Shown piece after piece: positions 55,701 through 63,517 of a stretch of 64,000 bases of DNA (position 1 is the first letter of the stretch; each line of letters opens with the position of its first letter). This DNA comes from Mesorhizobium sp. (lineage in GTDB: Bacteria > Pseudomonadota > Alphaproteobacteria > Rhizobiales > Rhizobiaceae), in assembly GCA_004017275.1 (NCBI GenBank), contig SAKE01000006.1, forward strand, positions 62,001 to 126,000, read 5' to 3'. The notes under the pieces are model-generated. The model did no database searches and was not told the DNA's origin. It was given only the letters and a program-made list of their open reading frames with translations. The translations under genes and the position numbers were made by a program.

Positions 55701-55818
55701 CTTCCTCGCGACCGAGATTGAGATAGGAGAAGACGCCGGCCACGACGAAGACCAGCATGAAATACCAGACCAGCGAGCGGTGGTTGAGCGCCCAGTCGGA
55801 GAGATTGAAGCCCCTCAT
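52717..55818 (-). CDS. RND-family efflux pump inner-membrane transporter
   Basis: 1033 residues. The N-terminus MRGFNLSDWALNHRSLVWYF with NLGREEDPAFTIKTM is that of the AcrB/MexB-like superfamily, in the subgroup with short porter loops. Twelve membrane spans fall in the usual two sets, and the proton-relay Asp pair lies in GLLVDDAMIAVEMMVARLE. The C-terminus ends VTWFRIKELKERQEGEDT. It exports hydrophobic compounds using the proton gradient, with two adaptor lipoproteins encoded just upstream and overlapping by 4 bp. No outer-membrane channel gene is in the window. Confidence 0.94.
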   Translation of the reverse strand: MRGFNLSDWALNHRSLVWYFMLVFVVAGVFSYLNLGREEDPAFTIKTMIIQANWPGASVKETVQQVTDRIEKKLEELDSLDYTKSVTTAGQTVIFVNLKDTTKARDVVPNWIQVRNMVNDIKAQFPQGVQGPFFNDRFGDVYGNIYAFTSDGLTPRQLRDYVEDVRTKILTVPNAGKVDLVGAQDEAIYLEFSTRQIAALGLNQQAIVASLQAQNAITPSGVIQSGPERISVRVGGQFTSEESLRAINLRVNDRFFRLSDVATITRGYVDPPTALFRFNGQDAIGLAIGMKPNANLLEFGEALHQEMNKVLADLPVGVGVHLVADQPVIVEEAVSGFTRALFEAVAIVLAVSFISLGMRAGFVVALSIPLVLAITFTVMAYLGISLQRISLGALIIALGLLVDDAMIAVEMMVARLEIGDNLRKAATYVYTSTAFPMLTGTLVTVAGFIPIGLNNSAAGEYTFTLFVVIAVSLLVSWIVAVLFAPLLGVTILPSTMKTKHHDQPGRFTSLFRRVLVGSVRHHWLTIIVTALLFAASIAGFGLVQQQFFPPSDRPELIVDWNLPQNSSIAETRDQMERFEQRALVGNPDIDHFSSYIGQGAVRFVLAYDVQPANPYFGQTVIVTKSIEARNRVKPALETLLREEFVGTDAFVKPLELGPPVGRPVQYRVGGPDIQTVRELAQQFAGVISANSRLAAPTVDWNEPQRVLRVDVLQDKARQLGITSSDIASALNSTVGGATITQVRDATYLINVVARSRGAERGSIETLQNMQLPTSTGEAIPLAAVANFRYDLEQPTVWRRDRIPTITVRAGLVGDVLPATVVNELKPSVDAFIAKLPPGYSIETAGSVEESGKSQGPIAAVVPLMLFVMATILMVQLQSFQRLFLVVAVAPLGLIGVVAALVPSGAPLGFVAILGVLALIGILIRNSVILIVQIEDLVSEGKDRWAAVIEATEHRMRPIALTAAAASLALIPIAREVFWGPMAYAMMGGIIAGTAITLLFLPALYVTWFRIKELKERQEGEDTHGETVPEGGAA

Positions 55819-56894
55819 GAGGCCCCTCCCTCGGGCACTTTCACCTTCTGACCTTCGCTCAGGCTGTGGACGCCGGCGGTGACCACACGCATGCCGGCTT
55901 CAAGTCCTTCGGCCACCGTGAAGGCGTCGCCATTCTTCGACGCGATCTTGATTTCGCGCGCACTCACGCTCGATGTCTCCGGATTGACGATCCACACTCT
56001 GTCGGAACCATCCTTTTCGAGCAGCGCCGATAGAGGCAGTTCGATCGTCGGCGCCACTTTGGTCATACGGGTGGCCGTCACCGTCGAGCCGAGCCTGAAA
56101 GATTGCGGCGGATCGGTGAGCGTCAGCTTGACGCGCCGCGTGCGGGTCGAGCCCTCGGACTGCGGCGCGATTTCGCGCAGCTTGGCCTCGGTCTGGATTG
56201 TCGGCAGCGACTGCAGGATAACCTGGAACGGCGTGCCGGCCGCGAGATCGCCGGTCAATTGGTCGGGAATGTCGACCACCGCCTCGCGCAGGTCCGAGCG
56301 GGCCACGGTGACGACCGCCTGGCCGGGCGAGACCGTCTGGCCGACCTCGGCGCCGACGGCGGTGACGACACCGTCGAAATCAGAGAACAGCCTGGCATAA
56401 CCCAGCTGTTCCTGCGATTTGGCAAGCGAAGCCTTGGCCCGTTCGACACCCGCCTGCGCGGCTTTGCGCGCCTGCTGCGCTGCATCGAAGACGGCCTGCG
56501 TGGTGTTGGCCGAGGCGAGCAGCTGGCGCTGCCGCTCCTCGCTGGCGGCGGCGTTGGCGAATTGCGCCTCGGCATTGGAGAGCTCCGCCTTGGCCCCCTG
56601 GACAGCCAGTTCCAACGCGGTCGGATCGAGCGCGGCGATGGTCGTGCCCTTGCTGACGATGTCGCCGACATTGACGTCGCGCGAGACGACCCGGCCAAGC
56701 AAGCGGAAGGCAAGCTCGGCGCTGACTTGCGGCTCGATGGAACCGGCGAAGCCAAAGACCTGGGTGGTGCGTGGCTCGATCACCTTCGACAGCACCGGCC
56801 GGATAATCTCGGGCGGCTTTTCATCCGACTTGGAGCAGGATGCGAGCGTGCCGAGCGTAAGTACACCGAGCAGGATAGGTCGCAGCCGGCTCAT
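55815..56894 (-). CDS. RND efflux periplasmic adaptor lipoprotein, second
   Basis: 359 residues. MSRLRPILLGVLTLGTLASC gives a lipobox with Cys20 acylated. The membrane-fusion-protein layout follows: lipoyl-like half IEPQVSAELAFRLLGRVVSR, a long coiled-coil hairpin with AKAELSNAEAQFANAAASEE, the second half AVGAEVGQTVSPGQAVVTVA, and a beta-barrel domain. It overlaps the RND gene and the upstream adaptor gene by 4 bp each, so all three are coupled. Adaptors link the inner-membrane pump to an outer-membrane channel. Confidence 0.92.
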   Translation of the reverse strand: MSRLRPILLGVLTLGTLASCSKSDEKPPEIIRPVLSKVIEPRTTQVFGFAGSIEPQVSAELAFRLLGRVVSRDVNVGDIVSKGTTIAALDPTALELAVQGAKAELSNAEAQFANAAASEERQRQLLASANTTQAVFDAAQQARKAAQAGVERAKASLAKSQEQLGYARLFSDFDGVVTAVGAEVGQTVSPGQAVVTVARSDLREAVVDIPDQLTGDLAAGTPFQVILQSLPTIQTEAKLREIAPQSEGSTRTRRVKLTLTDPPQSFRLGSTVTATRMTKVAPTIELPLSALLEKDGSDRVWIVNPETSSVSAREIKIASKNGDAFTVAEGLEAGMRVVTAGVHSLSEGQKVKVPEGGAS

Positions 56895-58030
56895 TGGCCC
56901 GCTCCCGATATCTCGATCGTCTGTCCCGGACTGAGCGACTGTCCGCCCGCGGTGACGACGCTTTGGCCCTCGTCCAGCCCTTTGGCGATCACCACCGTGC
57001 CGGAATCGAACGCCAGCACTTCGACCGGCGCCATCGTCACCGCCTTGGTCGAGGGGGCGACGATCCAGACCGCCGGCTTGCCGGCGCTGGACGTCAGCGC
57101 CTGCCAGGGCAGCAGGATCGCCTTCGCCGATTTGGCGCTGACCGAGCCGATGACGGCGGCTCCCAGCGGCATGCCGGTGGGCGTGTCGGGAATGGCGACC
57201 TTGACCCGGACCGAGCCCGAAGCCGGGTCGATCGCTGGCGAGATTTCGCGGACCTTGCCCGTCGCCCTGATCTGCGGATCGGACAGCAGTGTGATCGTCA
57301 CCGCCGGCGAAGCCGGCGTCTTGGCAACGAGCGTCTCCTGCACGTTGAACACGGCGTCGCGGTCGCCGTCCTCGGCGACGGTGAAGACGGTTTGCGCGGC
57401 TTGCACCACCTGGCCGGCTTCGACTTGACGGGCGGTGATCACGCCGGCGGCGCCGGCCTTGAGTTCGGTGAAGGACAGGTCTTGCTGGGCATTGGCGAAT
57501 GCACTCTGGGCGGCCTCGACGCTGCCTTGGGCCACCTTCAGCGCCTGGTCGGCGGCGTCATAGTCGCGCCTTGTGGTGAAACCCTGGGCAAGCAGCGTCT
57601 TCTGCCGCTCGAAGGCAGCGGCGGACTGGGTCAGTTGCGCCTGCGCGGCGTCAAGATCGGCCTGCGCCGAGCGCAGATCGGATTGCTGCTCCTGCGGGTC
57701 GATGCGGGCAAGCACCGCACCCTGGTCGACATGCTGGCCGACATCGACAAGTCGTTCTGCGACGCGGCCGCCGACGCGGAACGACAGATTGTTCAGCGTG
57801 CGCGCCGCAATCACCCCCGTCAGCGAGGTCCTCGGCGCATAGTCGGCGATCGCCACCGTTTCCGTACGCACCATGACGGGCAGTTTCTTTGCCGCTGCTT
57901 CCTGCTTCTGGCAGCCGGCCAGCAGAAGGGCCACCGCGCAAGCGAGAAGCGCCGAGACGGCTGGAAACGGCAAAAGGCTGGAGGTTTTGATCGATAGCGG
58001 CGAGACGGACGATGCCACGTTCCTGCTCAT
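56891..58030 (-). CDS. RND efflux periplasmic adaptor lipoprotein, first
   Basis: 379 residues from ATG 58030, preceded by GGGGGAG; a TTG ten codons earlier is less likely. AVSALLACAVALLLAGCQKQ carries the lipobox with Cys40. It has the same adaptor layout as the downstream paralogue: TLNNLSFRVGGRVAERLVDV, coiled coil QAQLTQSAAAFERQKTLL and ELKAGAAGVITARQVEAGQV. Two adaptors with one transporter may form a mixed adaptor ring. First gene of the leftward pump operon, 234 bp from the divergent aminotransferase. Confidence 0.92.
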   Translation of the reverse strand: MSRNVASSVSPLSIKTSSLLPFPAVSALLACAVALLLAGCQKQEAAAKKLPVMVRTETVAIADYAPRTSLTGVIAARTLNNLSFRVGGRVAERLVDVGQHVDQGAVLARIDPQEQQSDLRSAQADLDAAQAQLTQSAAAFERQKTLLAQGFTTRRDYDAADQALKVAQGSVEAAQSAFANAQQDLSFTELKAGAAGVITARQVEAGQVVQAAQTVFTVAEDGDRDAVFNVQETLVAKTPASPAVTITLLSDPQIRATGKVREISPAIDPASGSVRVKVAIPDTPTGMPLGAAVIGSVSAKSAKAILLPWQALTSSAGKPAVWIVAPSTKAVTMAPVEVLAFDSGTVVIAKGLDEGQSVVTAGGQSLSPGQTIEISGAGQ

Positions 58031-58264
58031 GGGCTCCCCCGGCCGCGGGCCGCTCGCCAATCGCGATGCCTCGCGAACATCTGGAGGATAATCGATCCCC
58101 GGAAAAAGGAAACCGGTCTCGTACGCGTATCGCCCGATTGGCTAAGCGGGATCGCAGGCCCAATCGCCTGCCGGCGGTGCCGACTTGAGGAAAACGTGAA
58201 ATAAGGTCAGAAGACGTGTCAGCGGCATCAAACAAGAACGGGCGCCGGCCCGATGAGGGATATC

Positions 58265-59542
58265 ATGAAGAATTCAGCCATTTCCGAACGCAAGAACCAG
58301 TCGATCTCGCGCGGCGTCGGCATGACCACGCAAATCTATGCCGACCGGGCTGAAAACTCGGAAATCTGGGATGTCGAAGGCGGCCGCTATATCGATTTCT
58401 CGTCGGGCATCGCCGTCGTCAACACCGGGCATCGCCATCCCAAGGTGATCGAGGCGGTCAAGGCACAGCTCGACCGCTTCACCCACACCTGCCACCAGGT
58501 GGTGCCCTATGAGAGCTACGTGCGGCTGGCCGAACGGCTGAACGCCATGCTGCCCGGCAAGTTCGAGAAGAAGACGATCTTCGTCACCACCGGTGCGGAG
58601 GCGGTCGAGAACGCCATCAAGATCGCCCGCAATGCCACCGGCCGCCAGGCGGTCATCGCCTTTGCCGGCGGCTTCCATGGCCGCACCTTCATGGGCATGG
58701 CGCTAACCGGCAAGGTCGTGCCCTACAAGGTCGGGTTCGGCGCCATGCCGGGCGACGTCTATCATGCGCCGTTCCCGGTGGCGCTGCACGGTGTATCGGT
58801 CGCCGATTCGCTGGCCGCACTCGACCGGCTGTTCAAGGCCGATGTCGACCCGGCCCGGGTCGCTGCCATCATCATCGAGCCGGTTCAGGGCGAGGGCGGC
58901 TTCTACGACGCGCCGCGCGAGTTCTTGACGGCACTGCGCAAGCTCTGCGACCAGCACGGCATGCTCCTGATCGCAGACGAAGTGCAGACCGGCTTTGCCC
59001 GCACAGGCAAGATGTTCGCGATGGACCACCATGAAGTGGCGGCCGACATCACCACCATGGCCAAGAGCCTGGCTGGCGGTTTTCCGCTGGCCGCGGTCAC
59101 CGGCCGTGCCGAAATCATGGATGCGCCCGGCCCCGGCGGCCTCGGTGGCACCTATGGCGGCAGCCCGATCGGTGTTGCTGCGGCGCATGCCGTGCTCGAC
59201 GTGATCGACGACGAAAAGCTGTGCGACCGCGCCAACGCGCTGGGTGCAAGGCTGAAACAGCGGCTGCAATCGATCCGCGACGACGTGCCCGAGATCGTCG
59301 ATATCCGGGGCCTCGGCTTCATGAACGCGGTCGAGTTCAACGACGTCAAGAAAGGCCTGCCGTCGGCCGAGATCGCCAACGCGATCCGGCTGAAGGCGCT
59401 CGACAAGGGCCTGATCCTGCTGACCTGTGGCGTCTACGGCAACGTCATCCGTTTCCTCGCGCCGATCACCATCCAGGACGAGGTCATGAACGAGGCGCTC
59501 GACATACTGGAAAGCTCGATCCGGGAAGTCTGCGCCGCCTGA
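58265..59542 (+). CDS. gabT: 4-aminobutyrate/omega-amino acid aminotransferase
   Basis: 425 residues from ATG 58265, preceded by GAGGG; an in-frame ATG at 58253 is possible. Class-III aminotransferase features are GGRYIDFSSGIAVVNTGHRH, TTGAEAVENAIKIAR, FAGGFHGRT, ADEVQTGFARTGKM with the PLP-binding Asp238, and AKSLAGGFPLAAV with the PLP Lys267. It transfers the amino group of GABA to 2-oxoglutarate in the cytoplasm. Substrate assignment follows overall similarity; other omega-amino acids are possible. A succinate-semialdehyde dehydrogenase gene is not visible. Confidence 0.9.
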   Translation: MKNSAISERKNQSISRGVGMTTQIYADRAENSEIWDVEGGRYIDFSSGIAVVNTGHRHPKVIEAVKAQLDRFTHTCHQVVPYESYVRLAERLNAMLPGKFEKKTIFVTTGAEAVENAIKIARNATGRQAVIAFAGGFHGRTFMGMALTGKVVPYKVGFGAMPGDVYHAPFPVALHGVSVADSLAALDRLFKADVDPARVAAIIIEPVQGEGGFYDAPREFLTALRKLCDQHGMLLIADEVQTGFARTGKMFAMDHHEVAADITTMAKSLAGGFPLAAVTGRAEIMDAPGPGGLGGTYGGSPIGVAAAHAVLDVIDDEKLCDRANALGARLKQRLQSIRDDVPEIVDIRGLGFMNAVEFNDVKKGLPSAEIANAIRLKALDKGLILLTCGVYGNVIRFLAPITIQDEVMNEALDILESSIREVCAA

Positions 59543-59571
59543 TCGGTAAGGTGCCGGCCTGCGGGCCGGAA

Positions 59572-60825
59572 TTATCCCACCGCTCTAGAGGGCTCTTTCT
59601 CGAGGAAAGCGGCCAGTGCCGCTTTCAGCCCCTCAGGGCCAGCTGCGATCGTTTGCGGCGTCGGCGAGAAGCCGGCGCCGAGCATCTTGCGGCCAAGCAT
59701 GTGGTCGCCAGGTCTGTTGACGGATTCGATGCCGAGCAACCGGTCGCCGGCATAGTGATAGATCGAGAATTTGTTGTCGGGCAGGTCGCCCAGCACGACA
59801 TGGCTGTCGCCGCCGGCGGTCAGGCCGACCATTTGCAATTTCATGTCGCCGATGTCGGACCAGAACCAGGGCACAGCCGAATAGGCGTCGGCATGGCCGG
59901 TGATCGTACGCGCGGCAAGCCGCGCCTGATCCGTGGCGTTTTGCACCGATTCCAGCCGCACGTCGCCGCCGGTGAACCAGTGCCGGTAAGAGGCGGCGTC
60001 GCCGATGGCGAGGATTTCAGGAACCGACGTACGCATCTGATGGTCGACGCGGATGCCGTTGGCGATGCTGAGGCCGGCGGCCTGCGCCAGTTCGACATTC
60101 GGCACGGCGCCGATGCCGACGATGATCATGCGTGCCGGCAGTCTTTCGCCTGACGAGGTGATCGCAGCCGTGACATGACCATTTTCGCCTTCGAGCCTGG
60201 CAATCGAGGTGTCGGTGAGGATGCGCACGCCTGTCGCTTCCAGCCGTTGCCGGACGTGGCTCGCCACGACCGGCGCCACGGCGCGGCCCAGCAGCCGGTC
60301 GACTGCTTCGACCACGGTCACCATACGCCCGGCTGCCCTCAACGTGGCTGCGATCTCCAGTCCGATGAAGCCGCCGCCGAGGATGACGACCTCGTCGCTC
60401 TGTGCGCTGAGCTCACGGATCAGCCGCGCATCGGCCAGCGAGCGCAGCGACAGCACGCCGGAAAGATCCGCGCCTGGCAGCGGCAGGAGGCGCGGTCGCG
60501 AGCCGGTCGCCAGGATCAGGTGGTCGAAGGCAAGTGCGCCGCCGCCTGATATCTCCAGGCTGCGGCGCTCGGCATCGATGCGATCGATCCTGACGCCCGG
60601 CCGGTAGTCGATGGCGCTGCCGGTGTAGAAGGCCTCGCCGCGCAAGGGTTGCGGCTTGGCCTCGGCATCCTTGATGAAAGTCTTCGACAGGGGCGGCTTG
60701 TGGTATGGCAGTTCGTTCTCGTCACCGACGAGGATCACCGGCCCGTCATAGCCGTCCTCGCGCAGGCTGGCGGCCGCTTGCACGCCCGCATGACCCGCGC
60801 CGACAATGACCACACCGTTGTTCAT
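59572..60825 (-). CDS. Ferredoxin-reductase-like FAD/NAD-dependent oxidoreductase
   Basis: 417 residues. VIVGAGHAGVQAAASLREDG binds FAD, followed by LPYHKPPLSKTFI typical of the rhodocoxin/putidaredoxin reductase group. VVILGGGFIGLEIAATLRAA binds NAD(P)H, and EILAIGDAASYRH is the C-terminal FAD motif. These enzymes pass electrons from NADH to a [2Fe-2S] ferredoxin, usually for a P450 or dioxygenase; no such partner is adjacent. Convergent with gabT, and divergent from the iron locus with an Irr-type palindrome in the shared region. Confidence 0.92.
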   Translation of the reverse strand: MNNGVVIVGAGHAGVQAAASLREDGYDGPVILVGDENELPYHKPPLSKTFIKDAEAKPQPLRGEAFYTGSAIDYRPGVRIDRIDAERRSLEISGGGALAFDHLILATGSRPRLLPLPGADLSGVLSLRSLADARLIRELSAQSDEVVILGGGFIGLEIAATLRAAGRMVTVVEAVDRLLGRAVAPVVASHVRQRLEATGVRILTDTSIARLEGENGHVTAAITSSGERLPARMIIVGIGAVPNVELAQAAGLSIANGIRVDHQMRTSVPEILAIGDAASYRHWFTGGDVRLESVQNATDQARLAARTITGHADAYSAVPWFWSDIGDMKLQMVGLTAGGDSHVVLGDLPDNKFSIYHYAGDRLLGIESVNRPGDHMLGRKMLGAGFSPTPQTIAAGPEGLKAALAAFLEKEPSRAVG

Positions 60826-60986
60826 CGCATTCCAATCCCGGTTCTATCCTAGGGTGCCTCGCCAGGTGGCAATTGTCTGGCGCCGCCGCAAGAGAGCTCT
60901 TGCGGGTCGCACCCGGGATGGCGGCTGTCAATCGCACAGTTCAGCGGCAGGATCGGGTGCAGGCAAAGGCATAAAGTTGACAGTCG

Positions 60987-61009
60987 TAGTTTAGAATAAT
61001 TCTAAACTA
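60987..61009. promoter_or_regulatory. Irr-type iron-control element (ICE-like palindrome)
   Basis: The core TTTAGAATAATTCTAAA lies inside a 23-bp palindrome that is perfect except for its central base. It matches closely the Irr box of Rhizobiales, TTTAGAA...TTCTAAA. Irr is a Fur-family regulator that senses iron through haem. The site is 270 bp upstream of imelysin and 160 bp from the divergent reductase. The downstream genes (imelysin, bfd, bfr) are all iron-related, which strongly supports the assignment. Confidence 0.82.
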
Positions 61010-61188
61010 TTGTTTCAATTGACTTTTCTTGCGGATTGTCATTGACATCCGACGATGTCGCAGCTTTATGGAAGCTCGCGCGTCAGCGCATCCCTTTAAT
61101 GTCTGGGCCTTGAACCCTTTCGATTGGAGGCATTTTGGTGTCCTTCTTCCGCGAACCGCGCGATGGCGCGGCATCTTTTGCGCTCAAT

Positions 61189-61224
61189 GGCATGCCTATG
61201 GCTTGGGGCATGCCTATGGCCTGG
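61189..61224. repeat. Tandem 18-bp direct repeat
   Basis: GGCATGCCTATGGCTTGG at 61189-61206 is followed immediately by GGCATGCCTATGGCCTGG, 17 of 18 bases identical. Each contains the palindrome GGCATGCC. It lies in the imelysin leader, 55 bp before the start codon. It may be a recent slippage duplication or a paired binding site. Confidence 0.75.
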
Positions 61225-61278
61225 CGCCGGCTGCCGCGCGCGCCGTTTACAGAATTTCCGAGAAACTGGAGAGTGATC

Positions 61279-62568
61279 ATGACAGCACGATATGGCGGCA
61301 GGCTTGCGGCGATCGGCGCCACGGCCCTGCTGACGGCGGCGGTATTCGTGTTGCCGGCAAAGGCCGAAACCGATGCAAAGGTGGTCATCAAGACCTATTC
61401 CGACATCGCGCTCGCCAAATATGAGGATTCGCTGACCACCGCGCAGGCGCTCGACAAGGCAGTCGACGCGCTGCTCGCCAACCCCTCGGCGGAAACTCTC
61501 AGTGCAGCGCGCGACGCCTGGAAGGCATCGCGCGTTCCCTATCAGCAGACCGAGGTCTACCGCTTCGGCAACAAGATCGTCGACGACTGGGAAGGCAAGG
61601 TGAACTCCTGGCCGCTGGACGAGGGCCTGATCGACTATGTCGCCAAGAGCTATGGCACAGAATCGGATGCGAATTCGCTCTATACGGCCAATGTGATCGC
61701 CAACAAGGAGATCGAGATCAACGGCAAGAAGGTCGATGCTTCGAGCCTGACGCCGGAATTCCTCTCCGGCACGCTGCAGGGGGCCGGGGGCGTCGAGGCC
61801 AATGTCGCCACCGGCTATCACGCCATCGAATTCCTGCTCTGGGGCCAGGACCTGCATGGCACCGGTCCTGGCGCTGGCGATCGCCCTTATACCGACTACG
61901 ACCTCAAGAACTGCACCGGTGGCAATTGCGACCGCCGCGCCCAGTATCTGAAGTCGGCCAGCGACCTTCTGGTTTCCGATCTTCAGGAGATGGTCGGCAA
62001 CTGGAAGGAAGACGGCGCGGCGCGCAAGACCCTGGTCGATGGTGAGCCGAACACCGCCATCACCACCATCTTCACCGGCATGGGTTCGCTGTCCTACGGC
62101 GAACTGGCCGGCGAACGCATGAAGCTCGGCCTGCTGCTGCATGACCCGGAGGAGGAGCACGATTGCTTCTCCGACAACACCTACAATTCGCATCTCTACG
62201 ACGCCATCGGCATTCGCGCCGCCTATCACGCGAGCTACACGCGTCCCGACGGCACCGTCGTTTCGGGTCCCTCGGTGGCCGATATGGTGAAGGCGGCCGA
62301 CCCGGCGATCGACAAGGAACTGTCGGACAAGCTCGATGTCACCGTCGCCAAGATGGAGGCGATCAAGGCGCGGGCACTGGCCGGCGAGGCCTATGACCAG
62401 CAGATCGCCGAGGGCAACGCGGAGGGCAATGCCACCGTGCAGGCAGCGATCGACGCGCTGATCGACCAGACCAAGTCGATCGAACGTGCCGTCGGCTCCC
62501 TGAAGCTCAGCACCATCGCTTTCGAAGGGTCCGACAGCCTCGACGCGCCGGACAAGGTATTCAAGTAG
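61279..62568 (+). CDS. Imelysin-family iron-regulated periplasmic protein
   Basis: 429 residues from ATG 61279. The signal peptide is GATALLTAAVFVLPAKAE. The imelysin core contains AWKASRVPYQQTEVYRFG and the GxHxxE motif as GYHAIE at 179-184, with FLLWGQDL after it. Later parts include EEEHDCFSDNTYNSHLYDAI. Imelysin/IrpA-type proteins are surface or periplasmic proteins needed for growth at low iron; the GxHxxE motif is shared with EfeO-type iron transporters. Located 270 bp after an Irr-type box and before bfd-bfr, with a di-heme oxidoreductase further on, the usual partner set. Four cysteines are visible, including NCTGGNC. Confidence 0.92.
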   Translation: MTARYGGRLAAIGATALLTAAVFVLPAKAETDAKVVIKTYSDIALAKYEDSLTTAQALDKAVDALLANPSAETLSAARDAWKASRVPYQQTEVYRFGNKIVDDWEGKVNSWPLDEGLIDYVAKSYGTESDANSLYTANVIANKEIEINGKKVDASSLTPEFLSGTLQGAGGVEANVATGYHAIEFLLWGQDLHGTGPGAGDRPYTDYDLKNCTGGNCDRRAQYLKSASDLLVSDLQEMVGNWKEDGAARKTLVDGEPNTAITTIFTGMGSLSYGELAGERMKLGLLLHDPEEEHDCFSDNTYNSHLYDAIGIRAAYHASYTRPDGTVVSGPSVADMVKAADPAIDKELSDKLDVTVAKMEAIKARALAGEAYDQQIAEGNAEGNATVQAAIDALIDQTKSIERAVGSLKLSTIAFEGSDSLDAPDKVFK

Positions 62569-62676
62569 CCGCGAGGCGGAGCCAATCCGGAGCCGGACAA
62601 CCGGCTTTGGAACGGGCTCCGGTAGAAGATCAAGCCACACGGCGCGGGAGACGCCGTCAGCCAGCCGAGCAAGCCA

Positions 62677-62988
62677 ATGCTGATTTGTCATTGCAATATC
62701 ATCACCGAGAAGGAGATCGAGCAGACGATCGTCGGGCTGCTGGACCAGGATCCCTGGCAGCTGATCGTGCCGGCGAAGATCTATCATGCCATGCAAAAGC
62801 GCGGTCGCTGTTGCGGCTGCTTCCCAAATGTGGTGGAAACGATCATTCGGGTCACCGAAAATTACCACGCCCGCTCGGAGGCGAGCGGCGTGGATGTCGT
62901 TTCACACCTGGATCGCGTCAGAGGCCTGCGCGTCCAATACGGGAGCAGAATTCATGAAAGGCGATCCGCAGATCATCGAGCGGCTTAA
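62677..62988 (+). CDS. bfd: Bacterioferritin-associated ferredoxin
   Basis: 103 residues, longer than the 64 of E. coli Bfd. [20 protein letters not shown] has Cys4 and Cys6, and [10 protein letters not shown] supplies Cys45 and Cys48, giving the CxC...CxxC [2Fe-2S] pattern of Bfd. Bfd binds bacterioferritin and donates electrons to release stored iron. Its end overlaps the bfr start by 35 bp in another frame, which suggests tight coupling and explains the extra C-terminal residues. Confidence 0.92.
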   Translation: MLICHCNIITEKEIEQTIVGLLDQDPWQLIVPAKIYHAMQKRGRCCGCFPNVVETIIRVTENYHARSEASGVDVVSHLDRVRGLRVQYGSRIHERRSADHRAA

Positions 62989-63439
62989 CGAGGCTCTGTT
63001 TCTGGAGCTCGGCGCCGTCAACCAGTATTGGGTACATTTCCGCCTGCTTGAGGACTGGGGATACGCCAAACTGGCCAAGAAGGAGCGCGCGGAATCGATC
63101 GAGGAGATGCACCATGCCGACAAGCTCGTCGCCCGCATCATCTTTCTTGAAGGCCATCCGAATCTGCAGTCCGTGGCGCCGCTACGCATCGGCCAGAACG
63201 TCAAGGAAGTGCTCGAATCCGACCTTGCCGGCGAATATGACGCACGTACCGCCTACAAGCGCTCGCGCGAGATCTGCAACGACGCTGGCGACTACGTGAC
63301 GATGAAGCTGTTCGAGGAATTGCTGGCCGACGAAGAGAGTCACATCGACTTCCTCGAGACGCAGCTCGATCTGCTTGCCTCGATCGGCGAGGAAAAATAC
63401 GGCCAGCTCAACGCCGCATCGGCGGACGAGGCGGAGTAA
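62954..63439 (+). CDS. bfr: Bacterioferritin
   Basis: 161 residues. All six ferroxidase ligands are in place: Glu18, Glu51, His54, Glu94, Glu127 and His130. Met52, which coordinates the inter-subunit haem, is also present. The protein forms a 24-subunit shell storing ferric iron. ATG 62954 starts 35 bp before the bfd stop. With Bfd it makes the standard storage-release pair; the upstream Irr-type box suggests haem/iron-dependent control. Confidence 0.97.
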   Translation: MKGDPQIIERLNEALFLELGAVNQYWVHFRLLEDWGYAKLAKKERAESIEEMHHADKLVARIIFLEGHPNLQSVAPLRIGQNVKEVLESDLAGEYDARTAYKRSREICNDAGDYVTMKLFEELLADEESHIDFLETQLDLLASIGEEKYGQLNAASADEAE

Positions 63440-63517
63440 GGGCATGCGGGAATGCGGCGCCTGCTAGAAATCGTGCGCCGCTCGCGGCGGGCCGGTGGCT
63501 CGCCGCTCCCTGAGAAG

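Larger units (their letters stand above)
60826..61278. other. Divergent control region with Irr-type box and tandem repeat
   Basis: The 453 bp between the reductase and imelysin hold an AT-rich palindrome at 60987-61009 and a tandem 18-bp repeat at 61189-61224. An open frame from a TTG at 61135 runs into imelysin, but it lacks a signal-like start and is rejected. TTGACT occurs at 61019-61024, downstream of the palindrome, but I could not place a -10 box with confidence. Nothing else was recognised. Confidence 0.6.

Noticed and set aside
61135..61278. Longer imelysin with a 48-residue N-terminal extension from TTG 61135
   Set aside because: The extension includes the tandem repeat, has no export-like features and would bury the signal peptide. 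ATG 61279 places the signal at the N-terminus.
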